DNA of 64,000 bases from Agromyces sp. Soil535 (GCF_001428255.1 NZ_LMRW01000004.1:1546-65545); one strand, 5' to 3'. Counted from the stretch's first letter, positions 29,296 to 37,960 are shown. The notes: a model not told the origin generated them from the sequence alone. Made by a program: numbers and translations.

Positions 29296-30693
29296 TCAGA
29301 TCTTGTGCTCGCGGAGGTGTGGGGAGCGCACGTACACCACGTACGTGAGCACGAGGAGGGCGGCGTATCCGGCGACGAAGCCGACGAATGCACCGGCATA
29401 CGCGCCCGTGGCCTGGAACGAGAGGTTGAGCGCCTGCGGGATGAGGAAGCCGCCGTAGGCGCCGATCGCGGAGATGAGGCCGAGAGCGGCTGCCGCCTTG
29501 CGCTTGCGGGCGGCGTCGTCACCCGAAGCGCGGAGGGCGAAGACGATCGGCACCATGCGGTACGTCGAGCCGTTGCCGATGCCCGCCGCCGAGAAGAGGA
29601 GGAGGAAGAGGCCGAGGAACAGCCAGAAGTTGCCGACGGGGAGCGTGAGCACAACGGCGAGCGCGAGCGCGCCCATGGCGGCGAAGGCGACCATCGTGAT
29701 GCGCGCGCCGCCGAAGCGGTCGGAGAGCCGGCCGCCGTAGGGGCGGGCGAGCGAGCCGACGAGCGCTCCGAGGAACGCGAGCGAGACCGACGCACCGCCG
29801 ACCGCGATGCCCGAGAACTCGGGGAACTGGTCGGCGATGAGCTTCGGGAACACGCTCGCGAAGCCGATGAACGACCCGAACGTGCCGATGTAGAGCACAG
29901 ACATGATCCAGAGGTGCGGCTCCTTGAGGGCCGACGCCGAGCCCGCGAGGTCGGCCTTCGCGTTCGAGAGGTTGTCCATGTAGCGGGCGGCGCCGAACAT
30001 CGCGAGCAGGATGAAAGGGATCCAGATCCAGCCGGCGATCGGCAGGTTGAGGGTCGCGGCTGCACCGATCGTGATGGCGATCGGCACGACGAACTGGGCG
30101 ACGGATGCCCCGAGGTTGCCGCCTGCGGCGTTGAGACCGAGCGCCCAGCCCTTCTCGCGCTGCGGGTAGAAGTAGGTGATGTTCGACATCGAGCTCGCGA
30201 AGTTGCCGCCGCCGAAGCCGGCGAGCGCAGCGACGACGAGCAGCACGCCGAACGGTGTCTCGGGGTTCGAGACGGACACGGCGAGGGCGATCGTCGGCAC
30301 CAACAGGAGCGCGGCCGAGATGATCGTCCAGTTGCGTCCGCCGACCATCGGCACGAGGAACGAGTACGGGAAGCGGAGGGTCGCACCGACGAGGCTCGGG
30401 ATGGAGATGAGCCAGAAGATCTCTCCGGTGCCGAGGTCGAAGCCGGCGTCCGGAAGCTGTACCGCCACGATGCTCCAGAGCTGCCAGACGACGAAGCCGA
30501 GGAACTCGGCGAAAATCGACCAGCGCAGGTTGCGGCGGGCGATCGCCCGGCCCCCGTTCTCCCACTGGGCGTCGTCCTCGGGGTTCCAGTTGTCGATCCA
30601 GCGGCCCGGCCTGGTGGCCAGCGCCGGAGCGGTGGACTCGGGTGCCTGAGTGGGTGCGGCGTTCGGGGGAGCGGCGCTCATGGTCTCGGTCAT
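29296..30693 (-). CDS. narK: nitrate/nitrite transporter NarK
   Basis: 465-residue MFS transporter of the nitrate-nitrite porter family with about 12 hydrophobic helices. The signature GWALGLNAAGGNLGASVAQF and its second-half counterpart GIGNGSTYRMVP identify NNP proteins. A 45-residue cytoplasmic N-terminus (Pro/Ala-rich) precedes the first helix. The ATG has GGAGG 6 nt upstream. First gene of the minus-strand narK-narB-flavoprotein unit. Its promoter region contains a GlnR-box-like half site. Confidence 0.93.
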   Translation of the reverse strand: MTETMSAAPPNAAPTQAPESTAPALATRPGRWIDNWNPEDDAQWENGGRAIARRNLRWSIFAEFLGFVVWQLWSIVAVQLPDAGFDLGTGEIFWLISIPSLVGATLRFPYSFLVPMVGGRNWTIISAALLLVPTIALAVSVSNPETPFGVLLVVAALAGFGGGNFASSMSNITYFYPQREKGWALGLNAAGGNLGASVAQFVVPIAITIGAAATLNLPIAGWIWIPFILLAMFGAARYMDNLSNAKADLAGSASALKEPHLWIMSVLYIGTFGSFIGFASVFPKLIADQFPEFSGIAVGGASVSLAFLGALVGSLARPYGGRLSDRFGGARITMVAFAAMGALALAVVLTLPVGNFWLFLGLFLLLFSAAGIGNGSTYRMVPIVFALRASGDDAARKRKAAAALGLISAIGAYGGFLIPQALNLSFQATGAYAGAFVGFVAGYAALLVLTYVVYVRSPHLREHKI

Positions 30694-30740
30694 CTGTGCC
30701 TCCGGGGGGTGTCGGTCACGGGGTGGAACTTGTGAAGCCG

Positions 30741-30761
30741 ACGCTATTGCTGGCGTGTTTC
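30741..30761 (-). promoter_or_regulatory. partial GlnR-like site before narK
   Basis: On the minus strand the order GAAAC, ACGCCA, GCAAT, AGCGTC matches the part of the chelatase-gene array GAAAC, ACGCCG, TGCAT, AGCGTC almost base for base. A following GAAAC is missing (GGCTT is found instead), so only part of an array is recognisable. Confidence 0.35.
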
Positions 30762-30834
30762 CGCGGATCGGTCGGGTCGTAAACCCTGCGTCTCCACCTG
30801 CTCACCCTGGACGGTCGGTCGTGTGAGGTCGTGG

Positions 30835-31965
30835 TCACACGTCGATCCGGTATCCGCGCTTGACGACCGTGGCGATGAGTCCGGGCACCCCGAGCGTCTG
30901 TCGGAGGCGGCTGAGCGCGACCTCGAGGGCGTGCTCGTCGTTCGTGCCGGGCAGGCCCGACGCGAGCCGCTCGCGCCCGACCACGGAGCCGCGCGCCTGC
31001 ACGAGGGCGCGCAGGATCATGAGGGCGACAGGCGCGAGCGCGACCCGCCGGTGGTCGACGTCGACGACCGAGCCGCGCAGGGCGAGCGGTCCGTGCCGCG
31101 TGTCGAGGCGGATGATGCGCGTGGACTCCAGGTGCTCGCACACGAGCCGGATCAGGGCGCCCATCCGGTATCGCTCGGGCTGGATCGGCGTGATGCCGGC
31201 CGCGACGAGCGGCGCCGCGGTCACGGGGCCGACCGCGGCGGCCACGACCGGGCCGCACATCGCGTCGAGGAGGTCGTCGTAGCGGCCTCGCGCCTCGGCA
31301 GCGCTGAACAGGGCGTGCACGGCCGGTGCGCTCGTGAACGTGATGCAGTCGAGGCCGCCCGTGCACGTGGCCTCGATGAGGCGGTCGACCCGGTCGTCGG
31401 CCTCGTCGGTCTCGATCCACCGGTACGGTTCCACGGTGAGCACGCGGTCGTGCGCGTCGCGGAGGCGGTCGAGCTGCGACGGGTTCAGGAATCCGTGCAG
31501 CTGCACGGCCACGGTCAGCCCCGGCGGACGCGTCGCGAGCACCTCGTCGATGAGCGATTCGGTGGTCTCCTCGGCGCTCATGCCGACGTCGTTGAGCCCG
31601 GCAGCGCGGATGCCGCCGCGCGCCTTCGGCCCGCGCACGAGGATCTCCGTCTCGGAGAGCGCGTCGACGAGGTCTTCGCCGAGGCCCGCGGCATCCGCGA
31701 CCTCGAACCAGCGGCGCACGCCGTACGCGGTCGTCGCGAGCAGGACGTCGGGTCGGGCCTCGATGATCGCGCGGGTGTCGTTGATGACGGGGTCGTCGGA
31801 GACGGCGTTCGCCATGCGGAGCGTCGGCGCGTGCAGCACCTGGGCGCCGCGGCGCGCGAGCGCGTCGATCAGGTCGCCCGAGCGGCGGTCGCTCGTGACG
31901 CCGATGCGGAAGCCCTCGAGCTGGTCCGGCCGGAAGCCGGGCGGGCACTCCACGACATCCGTCAC
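30835..31965 (-). CDS. nnaR: NnaR-type regulator: HemD-like domain plus winged helix
   Basis: 376-residue protein in two parts. Residues 1 to about 270 resemble uroporphyrinogen-III synthase (HemD): FRIGVTSDRRSGDLIDALARR at the start and CITFTSAPAVHALFS and VAAVGPVTAAPL in the second lobe. The last 95 or so residues are an OmpR-type winged helix (LALAPVALMILRALVQ-like core, LEVALSRLRQTLGVPG and TVVKRGYRI). This architecture matches NnaR, a co-activator of nitrate/nitrite genes with GlnR in Streptomyces and Mycobacterium. It is therefore likely a transcription factor that senses a tetrapyrrole or related state. The GTG overlaps the SUMT stop (GTGA). Confidence 0.88.
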   Translation of the reverse strand: MTDVVECPPGFRPDQLEGFRIGVTSDRRSGDLIDALARRGAQVLHAPTLRMANAVSDDPVINDTRAIIEARPDVLLATTAYGVRRWFEVADAAGLGEDLVDALSETEILVRGPKARGGIRAAGLNDVGMSAEETTESLIDEVLATRPPGLTVAVQLHGFLNPSQLDRLRDAHDRVLTVEPYRWIETDEADDRVDRLIEATCTGGLDCITFTSAPAVHALFSAAEARGRYDDLLDAMCGPVVAAAVGPVTAAPLVAAGITPIQPERYRMGALIRLVCEHLESTRIIRLDTRHGPLALRGSVVDVDHRRVALAPVALMILRALVQARGSVVGRERLASGLPGTNDEHALEVALSRLRQTLGVPGLIATVVKRGYRIDV

Positions 31966-32738
31966 GTCGCCACCGCCGCGAACCCGACGGCCCGCTCCAT
32001 GAGCTCGGCCGCATCGGCGTCGCCGTCGTGCGCGAGCCGCACGACCTCGCCGACGACCACCACGGCAGGCGACGTCACGTGCGCGCGGCCGGCCGCGAAG
32101 ACGATGTCGGTGAGCTCGCCCACGGTGGTGCGCTGGTCGGCGTGGAATCCGCGCTCGATGATCGCGACCGGCATCTCCGAGGACATGCCGGCCCGCACGA
32201 GGCCCGCCGTGAGCGACGGGAGCGAGTTCACGCCCATGAGCACGACGATGGTGCCGCCGAGGCCGGCGAGGTGGGTGAGCTCGTCGTCGGTGAGCGGGGC
32301 GTGACCCGACACGACGGTGAAGAGATGGCTGATGCCGCGGTGGGTCAGGGGGATGCCCGCGGCGCCGGGCACCGCGACCGCGCTCGTGACGCCGGGGATC
32401 ACCTCGACGCGCACGCCCGCGCGGTGGCACGCGAGCACCTCCTCGCTGCCCCGCCCGAGCACGTACGGGTCGCCGCCCTTCAGGCGCACGACGTGCCGCC
32501 CGGCAAGGGCGTGCCGCACGAGCAGCGCCTCGATCTCGGACTGCGGGATCGCGTGGTGACCGGGGCGCTTGCCCACGTCGACCAGCTCGGCGTTCGGGGC
32601 GAGCTCAGCGAGGCCCTCGTGCGGGGCGAGCCGGTCGTAGAGCACGACGTCGGCCGCCGCGAGCGCGCGCACCGCCGCAAGCGTCAGGAGGTCCTCGCGC
32701 CCGGGGCCGCCGCCGACGAGGGTCGCGTGGCCGGTCAT
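31962..32738 (-). CDS. cobA: uroporphyrinogen-III C-methyltransferase (SUMT)
   Basis: 258-residue SAM-dependent methyltransferase making precorrin-2 from uroporphyrinogen III, the first step to siroheme and cobalamin. Features: VGGGPGREDLLTL (SAM loop), VVLYDRLAP, VRLKGGDPYVLGRG, EVIPGVTSAVAVPGAAGIPL and PVAIIERG. It is a single-domain SUMT without the CysG oxidase/chelatase part, so oxidation to sirohydrochlorin needs another enzyme not seen in this window; the two CbiX-type chelatases could then insert iron. ATG overlaps the nirB stop by 4 nt and its stop overlaps nnaR, so nirB-cobA-nnaR is one operon. Confidence 0.93.
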   Translation of the reverse strand: MTGHATLVGGGPGREDLLTLAAVRALAAADVVLYDRLAPHEGLAELAPNAELVDVGKRPGHHAIPQSEIEALLVRHALAGRHVVRLKGGDPYVLGRGSEEVLACHRAGVRVEVIPGVTSAVAVPGAAGIPLTHRGISHLFTVVSGHAPLTDDELTHLAGLGGTIVVLMGVNSLPSLTAGLVRAGMSSEMPVAIIERGFHADQRTTVGELTDIVFAAGRAHVTSPAVVVVGEVVRLAHDGDADAAELMERAVGFAAVAT

Positions 32739-35341
32739 GCGCCGGCCAACCGCACGGGGATACTGGGCCCTGCGACGAGCACCGCCTCGCCGCGCTCGCG
32801 CTCCTCGGCGGTCGCGGGCCGGAACTGACCGCGCTCGGGCACTCGGGCGACCGACGGGTCGGGCACGTTCGGCGCGTTCACGAACGAGCGGAAGCGCCGC
32901 AGGCGCTCGGGGTCGGCGAGGGTCGCCGCCCACTCGTCCTCGTAGGTGTCGACGTGCTTGGCCATCGCCTGCTCGAGCTCCCCGGCGAGGCCGAGCGAGT
33001 CGTTGACGACGACGTCGCGCACGTGGTCGAGGCCGCCCTCGAGGTCCTCGATCCATCGGGCGGTCCGCTGCAGGCGGTCGGCCGTGCGGACGTAGTACAT
33101 GATGTACCGGTCGATGTAGCGCAGGAGCGTCTCATCGTCGAGGTCGCTCGCGAGGAGTTGCGCGTGTGCGGGCTGGAAGCCGCCGTTGCCGCCGACGTAC
33201 ATGTTCCAGCCCTGGTCGGTCGCGATCACGCCGACGTCCTTTCCACGCGCCTCCGCGCACTCACGGGCGCATCCCGAGACGCCGAACTTCAGCTTGTGCG
33301 GCGAACGGAGGCCGCGGTAGCGCAGCTCCAGCTGCACGGCCATCGCGACCGAGTCCTGCACGCCGTAGCGGCACCAGGTCGAGCCGACGCAGCTCTTCAC
33401 GTTGCGGAGGGCCTTGCCGTATGCCTGGCCCGACTCGAATCCGGCCTCGACGAGGCGTCGCCAGATCTCAGGAAGCTGGTCGAGACGGGCGCCGAACAGG
33501 TCGATGCGCTGACCACCGGTGATCTTCGTGTACAAACCGAAGTCCGTCGCGACCTGCGCGATGACGGCCAGCTTCTGCGGGGTGATCTCGCCGGCGGGAA
33601 TGCGCGGCACGACCGAGTACGTGCCGTCCTTCTGCATGTTCGCCATGGCCCGGTCGTTCGTGTCCTGCAGGCCGCCGCGGCCGCCGTCGAGGATGTACGA
33701 GCCGTGTTGCGTCGCGAGGATCGAGCCGATCACGGGCTTGCAGACGTCGCACCCGCGGCCGGTGCCGAGCCGGGCGATGATCTCGTCGAAGGAGGCGAGT
33801 TCCAGCACGCGCACGGACTCGAAGAGCTCCTGCCGCGACAGCTCGAAGTGCTCGCAGAGGGCGCGCGAGGGCGTGACCCCAGACTTCTTCAGCTCCGCCT
33901 CGAGCAGCTTCTTCACGAGCGGGACGCACGAGCCGCACTGCGTGCCTGCACGCGTGCACGTCTTCAGGGCGCCGAGCTCGGCACAGCCCTCGGCGTGCTC
34001 GTCGCCGTTCACGGCGTCGCGGATGGTGCCGGCGGTGACGTTGTTGCAGGCGCACACGAGCGCGGCGGCGGGCAGCTCGTCGCCCGCGGGCGCCTCCATG
34101 CCCGAGGCGGAGAGGTATGCGGCGGGCTCGCTCGACAGCTGGGTGCCGAGGAGCGGGCGCAGCGACGCGTACGGGGATGCGTCGCCGACGAAGATGCCGC
34201 CGAGCAGGGTCCTGGCGTCGTCGGTCATGACGAGCTTCTGGTAGAGGCCGCGGGCGGGGTCGGCGTACACGATCTCGAGCGCCTGCTCGGTGCGGGCGAG
34301 CGCATCGCCGAAGCTCGCGACGTCGACGCCCGAGAGCTTCAGCTTCGTCGCGTCGTCGACGCTCGTGAACTCGGCCGCGCCGCCGAGCAGGCGGTCGGCC
34401 ACCACCTCCGCCATCGCGTTCGCGGGGGCGACCAGGCCGGTGCAGCGGCCCTGGAAGCTCGCGACCTCGCCGATCGCCCAGATGTTCGGGGCGGATGCCG
34501 CGCAGGCGGTGTCGATCGCGACGCCGCCGCGCGGCCCTAGCTCGATGCCGAGATCGCGAGCGAGCTCGTCGCGCGGGCTGATCCCGATCGCGAACACGAT
34601 GAGGTCGGCGTCGACACGGCCCCCGTTCGTGAGCTCGACGCCCACGACCGCTCCGTCCTCGACGAGCACGGCCGCGGGCCGGGTGCCCAGGTGGAGTCCG
34701 ATGCCCTGACCGGCGATGATCCGGCCGAGCGCCCGGCCCGCCCCCTCGTCGAGCTGCGCGGACATGAGCCATCCGCCGGAGTGCACGACCGCGGCATCCG
34801 CGCCGAGCTTCGCGACGCCGCCCGCGGCCTCGAGGCCGAGCAGTCCGCCGCCGGCTACGACGACCCGCGCTGGGCGTCCGTGCCGCTCGGCGAGCTCGAG
34901 GGTCTCGGCCACGAGCGCGTCCACGTCGTCGATGGTGCGGTACACCCGGGCGTGCTCCCGTCCCGGGATCTCGGGTACGGGCGCGCTCGAGCCCGTGGCG
35001 AGGACGAGGTCGTCCCAGTGCAGCACGATTCCGCCGGACGTGGTCGCGGTGTGTGCGGCCCGGTCCACGGCCACGACGCGCTCGCCCGTCACGAGGCGCG
35101 TGCGGCCCTCGTCCCACATGGACGTTGGCTGCAGGGTGAGGTCGGTCGCGGCATCCGCGAGCCTCGTGCTGAGCGCCACCCGGTCGTAGGGACGGTGGAG
35201 CTCCTCGCCCAGCACGGTGACGCGCAGGGTGCGCTCGCCGTCGCGCGCGTGCAGACTGTCGGCGAGTCGATGCGCCGCGGGCCCGCCGCCGACGATGACG
35301 ACGTCGCGCACGCCGCTCAGGGCGTGTGTGGTCTCGGTCAT
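32735..35341 (-). CDS. nirB: NAD(P)H nitrite reductase large subunit
   Basis: 868-residue siroheme enzyme reducing nitrite to ammonium with six electrons from NAD(P)H. Order of domains: FAD-binding (VIVGGGPAAHRLADSL), NAD-binding (VVAGGGLLGLEAAGGV), a BFD-like [2Fe-2S] domain with CACNN and CGSC, a nitrite/sulfite reductase ferredoxin-like half-domain, then the siroheme/[4Fe-4S] module with CVGSTWC (start of the cysteine motif) and GVSGCARECAEA. All four siroheme-cluster cysteines are visible. Good ribosome site CGGAGGC before the ATG. The small subunit gene nirD is divergent instead of downstream, which is unusual. Confidence 0.95.
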   Translation of the reverse strand: MTETTHALSGVRDVVIVGGGPAAHRLADSLHARDGERTLRVTVLGEELHRPYDRVALSTRLADAATDLTLQPTSMWDEGRTRLVTGERVVAVDRAAHTATTSGGIVLHWDDLVLATGSSAPVPEIPGREHARVYRTIDDVDALVAETLELAERHGRPARVVVAGGGLLGLEAAGGVAKLGADAAVVHSGGWLMSAQLDEGAGRALGRIIAGQGIGLHLGTRPAAVLVEDGAVVGVELTNGGRVDADLIVFAIGISPRDELARDLGIELGPRGGVAIDTACAASAPNIWAIGEVASFQGRCTGLVAPANAMAEVVADRLLGGAAEFTSVDDATKLKLSGVDVASFGDALARTEQALEIVYADPARGLYQKLVMTDDARTLLGGIFVGDASPYASLRPLLGTQLSSEPAAYLSASGMEAPAGDELPAAALVCACNNVTAGTIRDAVNGDEHAEGCAELGALKTCTRAGTQCGSCVPLVKKLLEAELKKSGVTPSRALCEHFELSRQELFESVRVLELASFDEIIARLGTGRGCDVCKPVIGSILATQHGSYILDGGRGGLQDTNDRAMANMQKDGTYSVVPRIPAGEITPQKLAVIAQVATDFGLYTKITGGQRIDLFGARLDQLPEIWRRLVEAGFESGQAYGKALRNVKSCVGSTWCRYGVQDSVAMAVQLELRYRGLRSPHKLKFGVSGCARECAEARGKDVGVIATDQGWNMYVGGNGGFQPAHAQLLASDLDDETLLRYIDRYIMYYVRTADRLQRTARWIEDLEGGLDHVRDVVVNDSLGLAGELEQAMAKHVDTYEDEWAATLADPERLRRFRSFVNAPNVPDPSVARVPERGQFRPATAEERERGEAVLVAGPSIPVRLAGA

Positions 35342-35397
35342 GGGCTGCCTCCGTGGCTCGATTGCAGGCGAGCGTACGGCGGGGCGGTTTCGGCCCT

Positions 35398-35413
35398 GTT
35401 ACGTCGACGTAAC
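35398..35413. promoter_or_regulatory. perfect palindrome in nirB/nirD divergent region
   Basis: GTTACGTCGACGTAAC is a perfect 16-bp palindrome. Its right half GTAAC is followed after 6 nt by CGAAC, one mismatch from GAAAC, giving a GTnAC-n6-GaAAC-like pair. It lies about 55 nt from the nirB start and could regulate either gene. Confidence 0.5.
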
Positions 35414-35460
35414 CACGCGCGAACGTGAGCGCACGTCGACCCCATCGCGGTGTGAGGGGG

Positions 35461-35500
35461 GTTTCACCTCGGTGAAACACCCGGATGCCGCAGCAGTAAC
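35461..35500. promoter_or_regulatory. GlnR-type boxes before nirD
   Basis: GTTTCACCTCGGTGAAAC (35461-35478) is an 8-bp-arm palindrome that contains TTCAC, 6 nt, GAAAC, identical in the five-base blocks to the first pair of the chelatase-gene array. Continuing with 22-bp spacing come ATGCC (35485) and GTAAC (35496). The GAAAC-to-GTAAC distance is exactly 22 bp. Confidence 0.55.
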
Positions 35501-35542
35501 ACCCGGAACGTAGCGTCGGGCACACGACGAGAGGAGACCGGG

Positions 35543-35893
35543 ATGCCGCCGACGATCGAGATGACGACCACCTGGGAGCGCACCTGCGAGGTCGACGACC
35601 TCGAGCCGGGCTGGGGCGAGGTCGCGCTGCTCGGCACCCGCCAGATCGCGCTCGTGCGCATCGCAGGCGAAGAGGTGTACGCCGTGGACCACCACGACCC
35701 GCGAACGGGCGCACCGGTGATGGCACGCGGCATCGTGGGCTCGCGCGGCGACCGGCCGACGATCGCGTCGCCCCTGCACAAGGAGGTGTACGACCTCGGC
35801 ACCGGCGAGTGCTTCACCGACGGCTCGCTCGCGTTGCGCACGTATCGCACGCGTGTCGTGGGCGGCATGATCGAGGTGGAGCTCGACGGATGA
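35543..35893 (+). CDS. nirD: nitrite reductase small subunit
   Basis: 116-residue Rieske-fold protein of the NirD family. VDHHDPRTGAPVMARGIVGS and PLHKEVYDLGTGEC keep the shape of the Rieske loops, but the normal C-x-H and C-x2-H ligands are absent, as in true NirD, so no [2Fe-2S] cluster is bound. It assists NirB. ATG follows GAGGAG by 6 nt. Overlaps the downstream chelatase gene by an ATGA. Confidence 0.9.
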   Translation: MPPTIEMTTTWERTCEVDDLEPGWGEVALLGTRQIALVRIAGEEVYAVDHHDPRTGAPVMARGIVGSRGDRPTIASPLHKEVYDLGTGECFTDGSLALRTYRTRVVGGMIEVELDG

Positions 35894-36606
35894 CGCGGGC
35901 CGCCGCGCTCGTCGCCGCCTCGCACGGCACGTCCTCCGCCCACGGGCAGGCCGCCGTCGCGGCGCTCGTGGACGCGGTGCGGAGCGCGGCGCCGGGGCTG
36001 GCCGTCGAGGATGCGTTCGTCGACGTGCAGCAGCCCGACGTGGCATCCGTGCTCGGCCGGCTCGGCGCCGGTCACGACCCGGTGGTGGTGCCGCTCCTCT
36101 TGTCGGCGGGCTACCACGTGCATGTGGACCTGGCCCGTGAGATCGGCGAGGCGCCCGGTGCGCCGGTGCTCGGGGCCGCGCTCGGACCCGACGATCGCCT
36201 CGTCGATGTGCTCGCCACGCGACTCGCCGAGGCGGGGCTTCGCGGCGACGACCGCGTGGTGCTCGCCGCCGCGGGTTCGAGCGACGTGGGCGCGGTGCAG
36301 GACTGCCGCGTCGTCGGACGCCGCCTGGCGGCGCGACTCGGTCGCCCCGTGGCGGTCGGCTTCCTCTCGGCGGCGCGCCCGAGCGTCGCCGAGGCCGTCT
36401 CGCGCACGCGGGCGACGCATCCGGTCTCGCGGGTCGTCGTGTCGAGCTACCTGCTCGCACCCGGCTACTTCCACGACCTCTCGGTCGCGTCGGGCGGCGA
36501 CGTCACGACCGGGCCGCTGCTGCGAGCGGATGCCGCGCCGCCGGCATCGCTCGTCCAGCTCGTGCTCGACCGCTACGGCGAGGCGGCGCTCAGCCGCGCT
36601 GCGTGA
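35890..36606 (+). CDS. sirohydrochlorin chelatase-family protein (CbiX/SirB), copy 2
   Basis: 238-residue paralogue of copy 1, about 12 residues shorter at the N-terminus. Active-site histidines are in AASHGTSS and LLSAGYHVHVDL. Both two-domain halves are complete (the second from GRPVAVGFLSAA and VSSYLLAPGYFHD). Co-translated with nirD, so it should provide siroheme for the NirB made from the divergent operon. The pair SUMT plus this chelatase leaves only the precorrin-2 dehydrogenase step unaccounted for here. Its last 17 bp overlap the convergent map gene. Confidence 0.86.
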   Translation: MTRAAALVAASHGTSSAHGQAAVAALVDAVRSAAPGLAVEDAFVDVQQPDVASVLGRLGAGHDPVVVPLLLSAGYHVHVDLAREIGEAPGAPVLGAALGPDDRLVDVLATRLAEAGLRGDDRVVLAAAGSSDVGAVQDCRVVGRRLAARLGRPVAVGFLSAARPSVAEAVSRTRATHPVSRVVVSSYLLAPGYFHDLSVASGGDVTTGPLLRADAAPPASLVQLVLDRYGEAALSRAA

Positions 36607-37363
36607 GCACGATCGGGTTGCCGTCGGTGACGGCGATCGTGTGCTCGGAGTGGGCGCCCCGCGATCCGTCGGCGCTGCGCAGGGTCCACCCGTCGGGGTC
36701 GGTGAAGATGCGGTCGGTCGTCTCGAGGAACCACGGCTCGATCGCGATCACGAGACCGGGCTTCAACGGCAGTCCGCGTCCGGGGCGGCCGTTGTTCGGC
36801 ACGTGCGGGTCGCCGTGCATGGTGCGGCCGACGCCATGGCCGCCGAAGTCGGTGTTGATCGAATAGCCCTCGGCCTTCGCGACCTCCCCGATCGCCCGGG
36901 AGATGTCACCGATGCGGTTGCCCGGCCTGGCCGCGGCGATGCCAGCGTCGAGTGCGCGCCGAGACGTGTCGATGAGGCGCAGGTCCTCGTCGCGCGGGGC
37001 GCCGACCACGATCGAGATCGCCGAGTCGGCGACCCAGCCGTCGATCGACGCCGCGAAGTCGAGGCTCAGCAGGTCGCCGTCGCGCAGGCGGTAGTCGTGG
37101 GGGAGGCCGTGCAGCACCGCGTCGTTCACCGACGTGCAGATGACCTTGCCGAACGGGCTTCCGCCGAACGAGGGGTGGTAGTCGATGTAGCAGCTCTCGG
37201 CACCGGCCGCCCGGATCATGTCGTGCGCAAGCGCGTCGAGCTCGAGCAGGTTCACGCCCACTGCCGCGGCCTTCGACGCCGCCTCCAGCACGGTCGCGAC
37301 GAAACGGCCGGCCGGCCGCATCTGCTCGATCTCCGCCGGGGTCCTCAGTTCGATCACGCTCAT
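36590..37363 (-). CDS. map: type I methionine aminopeptidase
   Basis: 257-residue metallopeptidase that removes N-terminal Met. Ligands of the two-metal site are in LSLDFAASIDGWVADSA (Asp pair), GHGVGRTMHGDP (His), IEPWF (Glu) and SEHTIAV (Glu). Lacks an N-terminal zinc finger, so it is the short bacterial form. ATG is preceded by GGAAGGG at very short spacing. A minus-strand CAGAAT at 37378-37383 is a possible -10. Confidence 0.95.
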   Translation of the reverse strand: MSVIELRTPAEIEQMRPAGRFVATVLEAASKAAAVGVNLLELDALAHDMIRAAGAESCYIDYHPSFGGSPFGKVICTSVNDAVLHGLPHDYRLRDGDLLSLDFAASIDGWVADSAISIVVGAPRDEDLRLIDTSRRALDAGIAAARPGNRIGDISRAIGEVAKAEGYSINTDFGGHGVGRTMHGDPHVPNNGRPGRGLPLKPGLVIAIEPWFLETTDRIFTDPDGWTLRSADGSRGAHSEHTIAVTDGNPIVLTQRG

Positions 37364-37432
37364 CCCTTCCGCCCACCATTCTGTCTGCTCCGCCCTGAGT
37401 GAACACCCGGTTCGCGTGCAGGCGTGCGGCGT

Positions 37433-37438
37433 TACGCT
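37433..37438 (+). promoter_or_regulatory. -10 hexamer for leaderless membrane protein gene
   Basis: TACGCT ends 6 nt before the ATG chosen for the membrane protein; no ribosome site is present between them. Confidence 0.45.
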
Positions 37439-37444
37439 GTGCGC

Positions 37445-37960
37445 ATGCTGATCAGGCGGTCGTTCCTCAGGTGGCTGGTCGCGGCGGTCGTGGTGCTGCC
37501 GATCTGGCTCGGTGTGGGCTGGGCGTTCTTCGGCGGCGGCGGCTGGGGCACCCTCGGCCTCGTCATCACGGTCCCCGTGGCGTTCATCGCCCTCGGCATC
37601 ATCGCCCTCCTCGTGTGGGCCAGGCCCACGGTGCGCGCCGAACGCGCCGTGTCGTGGACCGACGTCGGCGTCATCGGGGCGTGGCACGCGTCGATCATCG
37701 GCATCGGCTTCTACGGCCAGGGTGCGACGATCTTCGGCGTGCTCGGCATCCTGCTCGCGATCGCCGCATTCTGGAGCTCCATCTGGCAGCTCGTCTCCGA
37801 CAGCGCCCGGCGGGTGCAGGCGACCATGACCGAGTTCGAGCGGCTTGCGGCCCAGCAGGCCGCAGGGGGCCAGGATGCCGCGGGCGGCGCGCCCGGGCGT
37901 CGGCCGCCGTTCGACGACGGCGACGGCGACATCATCATCGTGCGCGAAGTGCGAGACTGA
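37445..37960 (+). CDS. small three-to-four-helix membrane protein
   Basis: 171-residue protein of unknown function. Hydrophobic helices lie at about residues 11-28, 33-56 and 76-110 (the last probably two passes), with a cytoplasmic tail rich in Gly, Pro and Asp that ends DDGDGDIIIVREVRD. The conserved acidic C-terminal motif suggests a protein contact. The ATG is chosen for the -10 hexamer 6 nt upstream; an in-frame GTG 21 nt earlier would overlap that promoter. Divergent from map; rplS is next in the same direction. Confidence 0.7.
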   Translation: MLIRRSFLRWLVAAVVVLPIWLGVGWAFFGGGGWGTLGLVITVPVAFIALGIIALLVWARPTVRAERAVSWTDVGVIGAWHASIIGIGFYGQGATIFGVLGILLAIAAFWSSIWQLVSDSARRVQATMTEFERLAAQQAAGGQDAAGGAPGRRPPFDDGDGDIIIVREVRD

